A stretch of DNA of 64,000 nucleotides from Rickettsiales bacterium. GTDB taxonomy: Bacteria; Pseudomonadota; Alphaproteobacteria; Rickettsiales; Deianiraeaceae. Numbering within the stretch: position 1 is the first letter of the stretch; the number at the start of each line of letters is the position of its first letter. The stretch spans positions 23,656-87,655 of the forward strand of contig JAFSXM010000031.1 of NCBI GenBank assembly GCA_017444095.1. Reading direction: 5' to 3'. Positions 19,015 to 28,612 of the stretch are shown in pieces. The notes under the pieces are model-generated. The model worked only from the letters and a program-made list of their open reading frames with translations. It did not search any database and had not been told where the DNA came from. Made by a program: the position numbers and the translations under genes.

Positions 19015-19815
19015 TCATTTTGTTTCTGAATTAATACCAATCTCCTTTAATACATCATCTAATGATAGTTTTGTGGCGTATTGCGTCTTGCTGTAATCAT
19101 TATATTTATCATAAAAATCATAATTATCATTATTAACCATAACCTTTCCACAACTAAAACAACCAACACCACAACGATTATTGCCGTCATCGGCTACACC
19201 AAACAGTTTTGCAAAAGAACCGGTTTTCTTGAGCACCAACTCGTTTTCATCTGAATGGAATAGATTTTCCCAATAAGAAGATCTAAATAGATTGAATGAC
19301 GGGTTATCATCGCTTAGAAATTTTTCTAGTGACATTTGATATTCTAAACCATCGTCGATAAGCGCACATATGTAAGAAAATCTTCTATCTTCTTTATTAA
19401 AGAAAAGTTGTTTCCTATTACCGCCCACCCATAACAGGATTCCATCAATATTTTTGCTATTTTTAACTAAATCTTTGCCTGTCTTTAAAGAATAAGAAAA
19501 GTTCTTTTCAGATCCCTCCATCAGTTTATCAGTGTCAACAGTAAAGCTCTCAAAACATGTATTATACGAACATTTATTTGATGGCACTTTTGCAAACAAC
19601 TTTTTGTTGTATAAGTCGATATAATAATATTCTGGTTCTTCACCGTCTACTTTAGCCTTTAATTTGTTGTAATCAAACTTTTGCTTAGCTTGATCTTCAG
19701 TTATGATACAATTTTTTGGTATATCGTTTTTTTGCATTTTTTTTAATACTTTTTCCGCTTTATCACATAAATCATATATAACCACATAGTCTTTGTTTTG
19801 ATTTTGTCCGTCCAT
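19015..19815 (-). CDS. Unknown protein, paralogue B (YDLC / RCGVGCFSC family)
   Basis: This protein of about 266 aa is a paralogue of the gene at 18192. It shares YVVIYDLCDKAE at the N-terminus, SLEKFLSDDNPSFNLF in the middle, RCGVGCFSCGK near the C-terminus, and the final LSLDDVLKEIG. I chose ATG 19815; the frame runs further upstream only by reading the T17 tract as poly-Phe. The promoter mirrors that of paralogue A, with the T17 tract as spacer. The function is unknown. The frameshifted gene at 24856-25415 may be a third, more distant member. Confidence 0.7.
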   Translation of the reverse strand: MDGQNQNKDYVVIYDLCDKAEKVLKKMQKNDIPKNCIITEDQAKQKFDYNKLKAKVDGEEPEYYYIDLYNKKLFAKVPSNKCSYNTCFESFTVDTDKLMEGSEKNFSYSLKTGKDLVKNSKNIDGILLWVGGNRKQLFFNKEDRRFSYICALIDDGLEYQMSLEKFLSDDNPSFNLFRSSYWENLFHSDENELVLKKTGSFAKLFGVADDGNNRCGVGCFSCGKVMVNNDNYDFYDKYNDYSKTQYATKLSLDDVLKEIGINSETK

Positions 19816-19821
19816 ATGCAG

Positions 19822-19848
19822 AATATACAAAAAAAAAAAAAAAAACAA
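19822..19848 (-). promoter_or_regulatory. Promoter of paralogue B with a T17 spacer
   Basis: The -10 box TATATT is at 19822-19827 and the -35-like TTGTTT at 19843-19848. Between them lies a homopolymer that reads A17 on the + strand (19829-19845). The ATG again starts 6 nt after the -10 box. A change in tract length would change promoter spacing directly. Confidence 0.5.
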
Positions 19849-19899
19849 GATTAATTATGTAAGTTTGAATTTAGGTTAATAACATTAAATATTTTTACT

Positions 19900-20544
19900 C
19901 TACAACGGCACATAATCCTTAAACCTTAATGCCAACTCAACAGAACCGCTAATAATAACAATACCTACAAGACCAATAATCCAAGATATTATTACTAATA
20001 ATCCATCTTTTAAAACAAGTCCAGCACTTAGTAAAGCACCGGCAATGGCGGGAATAATGCATATTACAGGAATTGGTATCATTGCAAAAATAGCAAAAAC
20101 AAACAGCCATATATCATTAAGTTTTTTAACATATTTTGATGTAATAAAGTTCAATCTTTGCTTTGTAAATTTTTCTATCAATAATAGATACTTCATTGAA
20201 AGCTCATTAAAACTTCTAATAAATTTTTTACTAATACACAATTGTGCAATAAATTTTGGTAACCAAATTCGCTTATTTGTAATTAGTATTTGTGTTGCAA
20301 TAAATACTGCTGGTAGTGCTAAAATTGTTGAAAAACCAATCGGCAAAGGCATCGGCAAGGAAACTATTAAAAATGCAAAAAAAGATAAAATATAGTTAGA
20401 CCTACCGCCGATTAAAGCAAATAGTTTATTAATGCTTATTCCCCTGTGGCGAGTGATGCCATCTATTTGGTAAACTGCTTGTGAAAATTTATATTTATTT
20501 TTATTCTTCACTGAAATAACAAAACAATTAAAACAAGAAATCAT
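19900..20544 (-). CDS. exoD: ExoD-family exopolysaccharide synthesis membrane protein
   Basis: This 214-aa integral membrane protein is of the ExoD family, linked to exopolysaccharide production and alkaline or invasion stress in rhizobia. Typical features are a soluble N-terminal start (GISINKLFALIGGRS), a hydrophobic hairpin with LPMPLPIGFSTILALPAVFIA, an amphipathic middle with WLPKFIAQ, and a second membrane pair with MIPIPVICIIPAIAGALLSAGLV. The length matches the family. The gene symbol reflects the family only. Confidence 0.8.
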   Translation of the reverse strand: MISCFNCFVISVKNKNKYKFSQAVYQIDGITRHRGISINKLFALIGGRSNYILSFFAFLIVSLPMPLPIGFSTILALPAVFIATQILITNKRIWLPKFIAQLCISKKFIRSFNELSMKYLLLIEKFTKQRLNFITSKYVKKLNDIWLFVFAIFAMIPIPVICIIPAIAGALLSAGLVLKDGLLVIISWIIGLVGIVIISGSVELALRFKDYVPL

Positions 20545-20591
20545 AAATAGTCAAGTTATACAATAATGTGTGTTGCCAACCTAAAAAAAAC

Positions 20592-20621
20592 TTGCAAATT
20601 ATTTTCAAAATTAGCTATGCT
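20592..20621 (+). promoter_or_regulatory. Candidate promoter of tRNA-Asn
   Basis: TTGCAA (20592-20597) and TATGCT (20616-20621) are 18 bp apart, just before the mature tRNA 5' end at 20632. Confidence 0.4.
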
Positions 20622-20631
20622 AAAAAAGCAT

Positions 20632-20703
20632 TCCACAGTAGCTCAGCGGTAGAGCAGTTGGCTGTTAACCAATTGGTCGCAGGTTCGATCCCTGCCTGTG
20701 GAG
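20632..20703 (+). tRNA. tRNA-Asn (anticodon GTT)
   Basis: The 72-nt cloverleaf has acceptor TCCACAG/CTGTGGA, D-arm GCTCAGCGGTAGAGC, and anticodon stem GTTGG/CCAAT (one G-T pair) around loop CTGTTAA, giving anticodon GTT. The T-arm is CAGG TTCGATC CCTG. The discriminator is G, as usual for tRNA-Asn, and CCA is not encoded. Confidence 0.96.
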
Positions 20704-20809
20704 CATATTTTTCATCATTACTTCTCGTCGCAATACTTTGATTGTTTATGAGCTTATTATCTATAATAAACACACACAATGATTGCAAATATAGTTTTCA
20801 ACTTATTGG

Positions 20810-22063
20810 TTAATTTTTGATTAAGCTAAAAATTTTATCAAAGTCTACTTTGCCATCTTTTGTTTGGTAATTTTCCATCAATGCAACAATTGTCCTGCCA
20901 ATAGCTAATGCTGATGAATTTAACATATATGGATATTCTTTTTTACCATCTTTTTTCTCATAACGAATTTTTGCTCTTCTGGATTGAAAATTTGTCGTTG
21001 TAGAGCAACTACATATTTCACGATATTTATTTTGTCCCGGCAACCAAACCTCTAAGTCATATGTTTTGGCAGAACAAAAGCCAATATCGCCACCGCATAG
21101 CACAACTACTCTATAATGCAATCCAAGCCTTTGTAAAATTGTTTCCGCACATTTTAGCATCATTTCGTGTTCTTCTTCTCCTTTTTCCGGTGTTGTTATT
21201 GAAACAATTTCTACTTTTGTAAATTGGTGTTGCCTTATCATTCCGGTCGTATCTTTTCCCGCACTTCCAGCCTCACTTCTAAAACAAGGAGAATAAGCAC
21301 ACATACGAATTGGCAATTGTTCTTCTTTTAAAATCGTATCTGCATACATATTAACCAATGCAGTTTCTGCTGTTGGAATTAAAAAATAATCATCAGTGGT
21401 TTTAAATAAATCATCTTCAAATTTTGGTAATTGTCCGGCATTGTATGCAGATTTTGGTTTAACCATATATGGTATCCATAGTTCTTCAAAACCAAATTCA
21501 TTGCAAATGTTTATCATAAAATCTCTAAGCTTTCTTTCAAGCTTCGCACATTCCTTTTTCATTACAACAAAACGGCTTCCTGAAAGTTTTGTTGCCGTTT
21601 CAAAATCAAGCGTTCCTGTATTAACACCCAATATATTATGCTCTAATGGCTGAAAATCAAATTGTGGCTTTTCTCCCCATTTTTTTAACTCAAAATTTTC
21701 TGTCTCATCTTTTCCAAACGGAACATCAGATAACACCATATTTGGTATCATTGATAATTTTTTGTTTAACTCTGCTTGTACCATTTGCATATCACCATCA
21801 AGCCCAGCCAGCTCATCCGCAATTTTTTTTCCTTTTATAACATACTCACCAAGTTCTTCTTTGGTTTTTCCCTGCTGTGCTAATGCCCCAACTTCCTTGG
21901 CTAATTTATTTTTTTCGCCTGCAAGTTTTTCAAACTTCATCATTGCTTCTTTTCTTTTTTTGTAAAGCTCTAAGATTTCACTTACATCAAAATCTATGTT
22001 TCTTTTTTGCATTGCTTGTAAAAATTTATCAGTGTGATTTACAATTAAGTTAATATCAATCAT
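20810..22063 (-). CDS. serS: Seryl-tRNA synthetase
   Basis: SerRS (417 aa) is a class II synthetase. The N-terminal coiled-coil arm (about 25-105, rich in Glu/Lys) grips the long variable arm of tRNA-Ser. The core shows TAETALVNMYADTI, motif 2 FRSEAGSAGKDTTGMIRQHQF, the serine-site TYDLEVWLPGQ, and motif 3 ALAIGRTIVALMEN. The length is normal for bacteria. It has its own upstream region and is convergent with nothing nearby. Confidence 0.97.
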   Translation of the reverse strand: MIDINLIVNHTDKFLQAMQKRNIDFDVSEILELYKKRKEAMMKFEKLAGEKNKLAKEVGALAQQGKTKEELGEYVIKGKKIADELAGLDGDMQMVQAELNKKLSMIPNMVLSDVPFGKDETENFELKKWGEKPQFDFQPLEHNILGVNTGTLDFETATKLSGSRFVVMKKECAKLERKLRDFMINICNEFGFEELWIPYMVKPKSAYNAGQLPKFEDDLFKTTDDYFLIPTAETALVNMYADTILKEEQLPIRMCAYSPCFRSEAGSAGKDTTGMIRQHQFTKVEIVSITTPEKGEEEHEMMLKCAETILQRLGLHYRVVVLCGGDIGFCSAKTYDLEVWLPGQNKYREICSCSTTTNFQSRRAKIRYEKKDGKKEYPYMLNSSALAIGRTIVALMENYQTKDGKVDFDKIFSLIKN

Positions 22064-22148
22064 AAGAATTGAAAAACAACAATTAACAATAATGTTGTTG
22101 CTTTGTTAAAATAAATATCAATTTAAATGTTTATGATTTAGTTATTAG

Positions 22149-23039
22149 TTAATTAATAATCTGTTCATCGTTTTTATCTTTTGCTGTAAGGTTATTATTG
22201 TTTATAACATCATTCTTACTATTTTTAATGTTGTTGTTATACAGACTGTTCGGTTGGTTAATATTGACATCCCTATCTTTCTCGTCATTGTTTTTTATTT
22301 TTTGTTCTTCCTCTTTTTTCTGGATACATCCAACGAGATCCTTTAATTTTTGGCAATATTTGTCAACAGTTGTGTCAGATAACATAACAAGACCACTTTG
22401 AAGCTTTACGAGAGCTTTTGTTAAAGCTACTACATCTTCTTTTAGTGTATCTACATCCTTGTCTTTTGCATCATCATTCATTATCTCGTTCACTTTCTGC
22501 ATATAATAATTAGCATCAGAAACACCATGATGTTTAGTTGTCCCTTGTGTAAACTGTAAGCCAACAGTTGTACCCAATAAACCAGCGGTCATCCATGACA
22601 ACGGTATTATCGCTCCACCTGTCATGACTGTTCCCAAAACACCAAATGCAGTGGCTGCAACTCCTAATGTTGTAAGGCCGATAGGAGCAACATAATTTAC
22701 TGCTTGTTTGAATTTATGGTACAACATGCCACCCCATCCATTCATATCAGTCGGTCTGGTATCAATATTACGATAAGCATTACCAGCTTCTTTAAGTATA
22801 TTCTTTCTTCCTAATTGTGATTTGTATCTATATTTATCATTGCAAAGCCGAATGCATGATTGTGAATTTCCAATGAGCTGAACAATACTACCTATATTAT
22901 TTTTAATACTTTCATATTCTTTATTTATTGTTGCTCGTTCATTTTTCTTTCCAGTCTTATTGACAATTATATCAAAAATAATTTTTTCTGCTGATTGTGT
23001 ATCTGCCTTCGTTGATGATGAGTTATCGTTCTCTTTCAT
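22149..23039 (-). CDS. Unknown protein with a glycine-rich membrane hairpin
   Basis: This 296-aa protein has no signal peptide. A Lys/Asn-rich N-terminal half leads to one long hydrophobic, Gly-rich hairpin at about 117-165 (segments around GLTTLGVAATAFGVLGTV and MTAGLLGTTVGLQF). A helical segment with periodic leucines and a polar Asn-rich tail follow. Two similar unknowns (41329-42870 and 44562-45836) share this soluble-hairpin-soluble plan. Bilobed hydrophobic hairpins are typical of bacterial proteins inserted into host vacuole membranes, but no family is recognised. Confidence 0.65.
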   Translation of the reverse strand: MKENDNSSSTKADTQSAEKIIFDIIVNKTGKKNERATINKEYESIKNNIGSIVQLIGNSQSCIRLCNDKYRYKSQLGRKNILKEAGNAYRNIDTRPTDMNGWGGMLYHKFKQAVNYVAPIGLTTLGVAATAFGVLGTVMTGGAIIPLSWMTAGLLGTTVGLQFTQGTTKHHGVSDANYYMQKVNEIMNDDAKDKDVDTLKEDVVALTKALVKLQSGLVMLSDTTVDKYCQKLKDLVGCIQKKEEEQKIKNNDEKDRDVNINQPNSLYNNNIKNSKNDVINNNNLTAKDKNDEQIIN

Positions 23040-23107
23040 ATGCTGTTACTTTTAAAACTTACATAAAGGATAATAAAAAAAAAAAGTATTGCAAGTTTAT
23101 AAAAAAA

Positions 23108-23268
23108 TGCTCTGTTTAAATGAACTCTTGATATTTATATCATAAATATGCGAGCTTAACATTATAAAAGATGTTGTTGAAAAACGATGGTATATCTCAA
23201 TACTGCTGTAAGTTGGTTTTCAAGAAGACAATTTATTTGATTTATAAAGAGTGTATTTAAACAGAGCA
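23108..23268. repeat. 161-bp element bounded by 20-bp inverted repeats (MITE-like)
   Basis: The left end TGCTCTGTTTAAATGAACTC and the inverted right end TGCTCTGTTTAAATACACTC match at 18 of 20 positions, including a perfect outer 14 bp. The interior is AT-rich, without a gene. No target-site duplication is evident. A segment at 57449-57617 has related ends. Confidence 0.5.
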
Positions 23269-23271
23269 ACA

Positions 23272-24780
23272 TTATTCATTGCTCAACACCATAATCGGTT
23301 TAACCTTTTTCAAGTTAAATACATTGCTATAAGCAGACGATAAAATAATAAATAATATTGCAAATATTATGGTAAAAATTAGCAATATATTCTTTTTTAT
23401 AGAAACAGAAATTGTGTAATCATCTTTTTTAATTGTCAGTATCTGCATAATAAATTTAAAACAAGCCACAATGTCAATAGAAAAACCTATTAACAAAATT
23501 ATTAGCCATATTATGGAATTAGGAACATAAATAAACCCTTTCAAGATATACCATTTTGACATAAACACCAATGACAACGGCATACCCGCAATTAAAAATA
23601 ATAATGTTGCATAAATTGCTTTATAAGATTGTTCTTTGATATGGCAAAAATTTGTTTTCACAATATTTTCGCTTTTAAATGCAGTTTGCACCTTGTCTAA
23701 AACTGCAAAAAGACATACCTTTAAAACAGCATGAGATGTAATCGCAAAAAGCAAACCGACTTGTATAGTGCTATCACTTAAATATGGAATACAAAATGCA
23801 AATAATGATGTTTGAGCGAAAGATAGAGCAATAATAAAGTTTTTTACACTTGCCGTAGAAAAAGCCATTACATTAAAAAATAAAAATCCTACACCGCCAA
23901 ATATTTTTAATACAATATGCAAATATTCATTTGCCAATAAAACATCAGTACCAAATAGATGTAAAATCATTTTTACAATAAATACAGGATATGCTATTGA
24001 AGAAACCCCAGCAACAACCATTAATTTGTTTGTTTCCAAATTGTTGTAAATGTTGTTGAGTATGCTATGTAGTGGATAAATACCAAGTTTAAACAGCATA
24101 GATAATAAAAATATAACAAATAAAGCATTTATGGATTTATTATTTGGATGTTTTACGATAATATCGTGCATTAAATCAAGATTTAAATTACCTGTAATTT
24201 GATACAACATTCCTGCAACTAACAGAAAGGCAACACCAGCAAAACTGCTAATCATCATATAATTAAATGTATTTTTTACACATTCTTTGCCTTTCCCATG
24301 AGCATAAATAATATAAGTTGTAATGCATACAACTTCAAAGAAAACATAGCTATTGAATATGTCGTTTGTCATTATTATTCCATTTGCACCACAAATCATT
24401 ATGCAAACAAAACCACGAAAAGCATAGCTAATACAATTCAGCAAGTTTGTTGCAAAAAATATACAGACGATGAGACACACAGATGTCAATGCAAGAGCAG
24501 TTGAAATGTTATACTTCATTTCAATACCCATTGCTTTCGTCCATCCGCCTATGACATACTTATATTCAGCACCTTGGATAAGATTTAAAACAAAGGCACT
24601 TCTAACAAGCCATATAAACAATATAAAAAAAATAAGTAAATAAATTATATTTATTATAATTTCAATAATATGAGAAAAACCTTTTCTTTCGCCAAAAATA
24701 TAAAGCTTTTGACTAATAAAAGAAAAAAAACCCATCAACAATGGAACTATTATAGATATTAAACCTATCTGTTGCAACAT
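23272..24780 (-). CDS. MrpD/NuoN-type proton antiporter subunit
   Basis: This 502-aa polytopic membrane protein has about 14 hydrophobic helices and is related to Mrp subunit D and the NuoL/M/N complex I subunits. The characteristic helix NSYVFFEVVCITTYIIYAH holds the conserved Glu. FKLGIYPLHSILNNIY matches the loop with conserved Lys and His, and AITSHAVLKVCLF matches the late helix with Lys. Mrp subunits act together as cation/proton antiporters, but no partner subunits lie nearby. It could serve a dispersed Mrp or a proton-channel role. Confidence 0.8.
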   Translation of the reverse strand: MLQQIGLISIIVPLLMGFFSFISQKLYIFGERKGFSHIIEIIINIIYLLIFFILFIWLVRSAFVLNLIQGAEYKYVIGGWTKAMGIEMKYNISTALALTSVCLIVCIFFATNLLNCISYAFRGFVCIMICGANGIIMTNDIFNSYVFFEVVCITTYIIYAHGKGKECVKNTFNYMMISSFAGVAFLLVAGMLYQITGNLNLDLMHDIIVKHPNNKSINALFVIFLLSMLFKLGIYPLHSILNNIYNNLETNKLMVVAGVSSIAYPVFIVKMILHLFGTDVLLANEYLHIVLKIFGGVGFLFFNVMAFSTASVKNFIIALSFAQTSLFAFCIPYLSDSTIQVGLLFAITSHAVLKVCLFAVLDKVQTAFKSENIVKTNFCHIKEQSYKAIYATLLFLIAGMPLSLVFMSKWYILKGFIYVPNSIIWLIILLIGFSIDIVACFKFIMQILTIKKDDYTISVSIKKNILLIFTIIFAILFIILSSAYSNVFNLKKVKPIMVLSNE

Positions 24781-24855
24781 TTCACCTAATTAGCAACAAG
24801 ATAGGTAAATAAAAATCAATAGTGATATTGTTTTTTATTGAAAGGTACTACAATT

Positions 24856-25415
24856 CTATGCTTTTTCTATATTAATCAATACCCGTTTAATGTCAACAAT
24901 ATCTGCTAATGAAGTGATTTCCTTCTCTTCATTGTTGTTTTTTATAGCTTTTATTTTGAATTTTATTTTTTGTTCTTGATCGTTTGCCTCATTATAACCT
25001 TCATATACTGATATTTCCGATGTTAGGTTTTTTCCAATGAAGCCGTCATACTGTTCATTACACTTATTATATGTATCATAAAATATTTTATTCGTAAGAT
25101 CTTTATTCTGTTGTAAGGATAGTAATGATGTTATCAGACTGGAACGTGCTATAGCTTCTACTATATTCGTATTTTTCAGTATATACTTTTCTGTGAATTC
25201 GTCACTATTGTTTACATAAAAAGCATTTCTCCATTTACCATCATTCCAACTAAATCCTTTTTTTTTAAAACATATGTAAGAGATGAGTAATCATGCATAC
25301 CTTCGTTTATTTCTTTTGATTTAACACTAAATGATTTAAAATTTGGAAAACAACACGGCATAACCTCGGTTTCTTCAACAACTATGGCTCCTTTATCTAC
25401 ATCATCTTTCTTCAT
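24856..25415 (-). pseudogene. Frameshifted unknown gene (T9 tract), possible third YDLC-family member
   Basis: From ATG 25415 the frame reads about 52 codons to VLKKK, then closes at 25212. A one-base slip in the homopolymer at 25258-25266 (T9 on the + strand) joins it to a second frame that reads KGFSWNDGKWRNAFYV and continues to TAG at 24856-24858. The joined protein would be about 186 aa. It contains MPCCFPNF near the start and ends SLADIVDIKRVLINIEKA. The middle (SLTYVLKKKGFSW) recalls SLTNILNDDNASF and SLEKFLSDDNPSF of the genes at 18192 and 19015. This may be a decayed gene, a phase-variable gene or a sequencing error. Confidence 0.6.
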
Positions 25416-25485
25416 ACAAATCGCAACAAAATATACAAGTATACATAATGTTATAACAAAAAAACATTACAATGCAAGAGATGTA

Positions 25486-27105
25486 TTATTGAGCTTGATA
25501 AAATAATATATCTTCTTTGTTTAGTTTTGTTTGTTGAATGACAACACCATACTTATTTATGATGGCAGAAATTCCATTGTTAGATAACCTCACGACCGGT
25601 ACACCAGTTCTTACTGCCAAGAACTTTGACATCAAAAAATGCTGATAAGCACCAAAACCAGACCTCATCCAAATATCATTCACAAGATTAACTATAATCT
25701 CGCCCCGTTCTTTAAGGCTTTTAATGTTGTTTTCCTTTTTATATGTTTCGCTCATTCTTCTTTCTTTATTTCTATACTTTTCAATGTGTTTTATAACCAA
25801 TTCTGGAAAAATACTTTCATAGCACACTATTGGATAAATAGTTGGTAAGTCGCGATAAAAAGTAAATAAATCATTATCTTCGTCTTTTGCGACTGCTAAA
25901 TCTTCACTATACCCAACTATACTTTTAATAAAGTTTGGAGGTAATATTTTACGAAATGGTATGTATTCACCAAATGGAACCAGATGTTTTTTCTTATAAA
26001 TACCAACAACCTCACCCGCATTTGTTAATGAATATATCGCATTATAAACTGGGACACCATCTGTATGCAAACCGCCAAGTAGTATAATTGACTTGTCATT
26101 TGGGACGACATTGCTTATAAAATTCGCCAGATTGCTGGCACTATACAATGTTTCATTTATTGCACTCTCTGGCATTAACATTATTGTTGGTTTTCTTGAA
26201 TGCGAGAACATATGTAAAACCTCAACTCTTTTGTTAAAATATTGGTTTTCAAACAAACTAATATTTTCATATCCAGCTGGCTCGTTAATTTGCACTCCAA
26301 CGATATTGACATTTATATCAGCATCTTTGTTTGTATTAGTAATAATTAGTCCAACAGCACCATTAACCAACCATAACACAAGAACCACAATGCAAACCTT
26401 TCGTGATAAAGCACTTTTTTTACATATCCAAAAATAAGGAACTAATGCCAACAACAACACACATATTGAATATACATCAATGCCAAATAGCCTAACTGGC
26501 TGTATTAAATAAGGATATGGTATAAAATGTCCAAACAGCATCCAAGGAAAACCGCCAAAAATAAAATGTCCGCGGATGTAATCGCCCAAGAACCAGCAAA
26601 TGCAAAACATTACTAAAAAATACAGATAGTTGTATTGACGATTTTTGTAAAACTTGTTCCAAACAATTAAACCAAATATAAAGAATAGAACAAATAATAA
26701 GTCTATAACAAATGGTATACCAAGTAAAGCAAATGGTATTAACGGCCAAAACATTTTAAATAGTGTCAACGGTAAACATAACCACCAGAAAATACCAACA
26801 AAATGACCAAATAAAAACCAAAAAATTACAGCCATTTGTGATATGATTTTATCATCCTTTCTGCTGTCTAATATGTAAAACAACGACCCAAATGTTAGTG
26901 GCAATATAATAATAAAACTTATAGGTGTAGATGCAAAGAAGTTTAGCAAGCCAATAAAAAACATTGCCATCCAACTTTTCAATCCATGTTTATAGATACA
27001 ATAATTCAGTAGTCTTTTCCAATAGTGTTTACAACTAATAAATAAATGTATGACAAAAACTTTTAATGAAAATGCAATAAGTTGCCTATTAAAAGTAATT
27101 TTCAT
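25486..27105 (-). CDS. lnt: Apolipoprotein N-acyltransferase
   Basis: Lnt adds the third acyl chain to lipoproteins in the inner membrane. About 539 aa are read from ATG 27105, with six or so membrane helices in the first 255 residues and a periplasmic nitrilase-type domain afterwards. The catalytic triad is visible: Glu313 in MPESAINE, Lys373 in KKHLVPFGEYIPF, and Cys428 in YPIVCYESIFPE. The frame is open upstream to 27156, overlapping atpG, but ATG 27105 is preferred. The substrates include the Pal and SPOR lipoproteins encoded nearby. Confidence 0.92.
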   Translation of the reverse strand: MKITFNRQLIAFSLKVFVIHLFISCKHYWKRLLNYCIYKHGLKSWMAMFFIGLLNFFASTPISFIIILPLTFGSLFYILDSRKDDKIISQMAVIFWFLFGHFVGIFWWLCLPLTLFKMFWPLIPFALLGIPFVIDLLFVLFFIFGLIVWNKFYKNRQYNYLYFLVMFCICWFLGDYIRGHFIFGGFPWMLFGHFIPYPYLIQPVRLFGIDVYSICVLLLALVPYFWICKKSALSRKVCIVVLVLWLVNGAVGLIITNTNKDADINVNIVGVQINEPAGYENISLFENQYFNKRVEVLHMFSHSRKPTIMLMPESAINETLYSASNLANFISNVVPNDKSIILLGGLHTDGVPVYNAIYSLTNAGEVVGIYKKKHLVPFGEYIPFRKILPPNFIKSIVGYSEDLAVAKDEDNDLFTFYRDLPTIYPIVCYESIFPELVIKHIEKYRNKERRMSETYKKENNIKSLKERGEIIVNLVNDIWMRSGFGAYQHFLMSKFLAVRTGVPVVRLSNNGISAIINKYGVVIQQTKLNKEDILFYQAQ

Positions 27106-27121
27106 TTGCAAACAACACAAA

Positions 27122-28003
27122 CTAACTGATGGCTTCAAAGCCAGACACAATATCACTTAACTCAGATGTAATTCTTGATTGTCTACTTTTATTATATTGA
27201 ATTCTTAAATCATCTATAATCTCTTGACCATTTTTGGTGGCATTATCCATAGCATTCATTCTGCTTGAAACTATAGATGCTATATTTGAAACATAAGAGC
27301 TGTATATTTTGGTTCTAATGAAATATTCAACGACTGCTGAAACCGTATCATCAGTTTCATCAATATTGATGAAATCTGCCTTCTTATAATCAATACAACT
27401 TTTATCTATTGGTAATAATTGTTGTTTTTCTGCAACACAAGTAATAATATTTTTAAACTTATGAAATAATACACTTATTTCACAATATTTTCCGTTCATA
27501 TAATCTTCTAATACCGATGCCGTAATTTTGCTAACAAGTTCATTATTGCAATATTCTGCATCAAGTGTATCTGTTGTTTTATAAACATTTACTCCAAGTT
27601 TATCAGCATGTAATTGCAAAAACTTAACCGCTCGTTTCCCAATTGGTAAAATAGTAATATTTTTACCAGCTTGCTTGTATGCTTTAACTACATTTGTTGT
27701 TTCTTTAAAAATATTTGTATTTATACTTCCACAAGTTCCTTTATCACTTGAAAACATCAATAATAAAACATTTTTATTTGTATTACTACTTTCAAAAAAC
27801 TGCTTTGCCACTATTGAGTTTTCAGTGTTTTTCAAAAATAACCCAAGAACATCATTAGCACTGCTTTCATACCTTTCTGCTACACCAATCATTTGTTTAA
27901 TTTTTGCAATTTTTGCAGTTGCAATCATTTGCATTACCTTCGTGACTTTGATAGTGGAAGAAATACTATCTATTCGTTTTTTTATTTCAACAAGACTTGC
28001 CAT
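27122..28003 (-). CDS. atpG: ATP synthase F1 gamma subunit
   Basis: The gamma subunit is the central rotating shaft of F1. It has 293 aa. The N-terminal helix is MASLVEIKKRIDSISSTIKVTKVMQMIATAKI, and the C-terminal helix includes SSRMNAMDNATKNGQEIIDDL and ends SELSDIVSGFEAIS. Both are family signatures. The start is ATG 28003. The other ATP synthase genes, usually atpHAGDC, are not beside it; the neighbours are lnt and pal, so the operon is split in this genome. Confidence 0.95.
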   Translation of the reverse strand: MASLVEIKKRIDSISSTIKVTKVMQMIATAKIAKIKQMIGVAERYESSANDVLGLFLKNTENSIVAKQFFESSNTNKNVLLLMFSSDKGTCGSINTNIFKETTNVVKAYKQAGKNITILPIGKRAVKFLQLHADKLGVNVYKTTDTLDAEYCNNELVSKITASVLEDYMNGKYCEISVLFHKFKNIITCVAEKQQLLPIDKSCIDYKKADFINIDETDDTVSAVVEYFIRTKIYSSYVSNIASIVSSRMNAMDNATKNGQEIIDDLRIQYNKSRQSRITSELSDIVSGFEAIS

Positions 28004-28113
28004 CAAGATGAATGAAAAAAAAGCAATTTTATTTGCAAGGAGGATTTTGTATTTTTAATTTGCTTTTTATATTTTCTGCCAAACTAAATGTATAGTTGTT
28101 TTATTTTTTTTAT

Positions 28114-28584
28114 ATGAAAAAAAGTGTTGCTTTACTTTCATTGTTGTTAATAAGTGCTTGTGCTTCTAATAAGGAAGAAAATGTAGCTAAACCAACAAAC
28201 AAGTCTAATCAAAACCAAGTTGAAAAACAGGCAGAAAAAAGAGATCTTGTAAAAGAATTCAATGAGTTTGCAAACAAAAACCCTGTCTATTTTGAGTTTG
28301 ATAGTGTTAAAATCACGAACGAAAATGTTGCTAATAAGTATGCAAAACTTGCAAAAGATTTGGATAAAAACACAACATTAACAATTGAAGGTTATTGCGA
28401 CAATAGAGGTAGCGATAACTACAATGATACATTAGGGCAAAAAAGAGCAGAAGCTGTAAAAAATAAAATTGGGAAAAGTGATGCAAAAGTAGTTTCTTAT
28501 GGAAAAAGAAAGTTCAAAAATTATAGCAAAGATTTTGAAGAAAATCAACAAGCTAATAGAAAGGTAGTCGTGATAGCTAAATAG
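28114..28584 (+). CDS. pal: Peptidoglycan-associated lipoprotein
   Basis: Pal is an outer-membrane lipoprotein of the Tol-Pal system and has 156 aa from ATG 28114. The signal peptide MKKSVALLSLLLISAC ends at lipidated Cys16. A short polar linker leads to the OmpA-like domain, with NPVYFEFDS and TIEGYCDNRGSDNYN followed by LGQKRAEAVKN, which bind diaminopimelate-containing peptidoglycan. tolB is not adjacent. A terminator follows at 28613. Confidence 0.93.
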   Translation: MKKSVALLSLLLISACASNKEENVAKPTNKSNQNQVEKQAEKRDLVKEFNEFANKNPVYFEFDSVKITNENVANKYAKLAKDLDKNTTLTIEGYCDNRGSDNYNDTLGQKRAEAVKNKIGKSDAKVVSYGKRKFKNYSKDFEENQQANRKVVVIAK

Positions 28585-28612
28585 TGTTTAGTGGTTGAAA
28601 ATAAAAATATCA

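Noticed and set aside
19816..19848. Upstream extension of the 19015 gene reading through T17 as poly-Phe
   Set aside because: The in-frame ATG at 19815 matches the paralogue N-terminus, and the tract lies in the promoter spacer. Poly-Phe is an artefact of reading the homopolymer.
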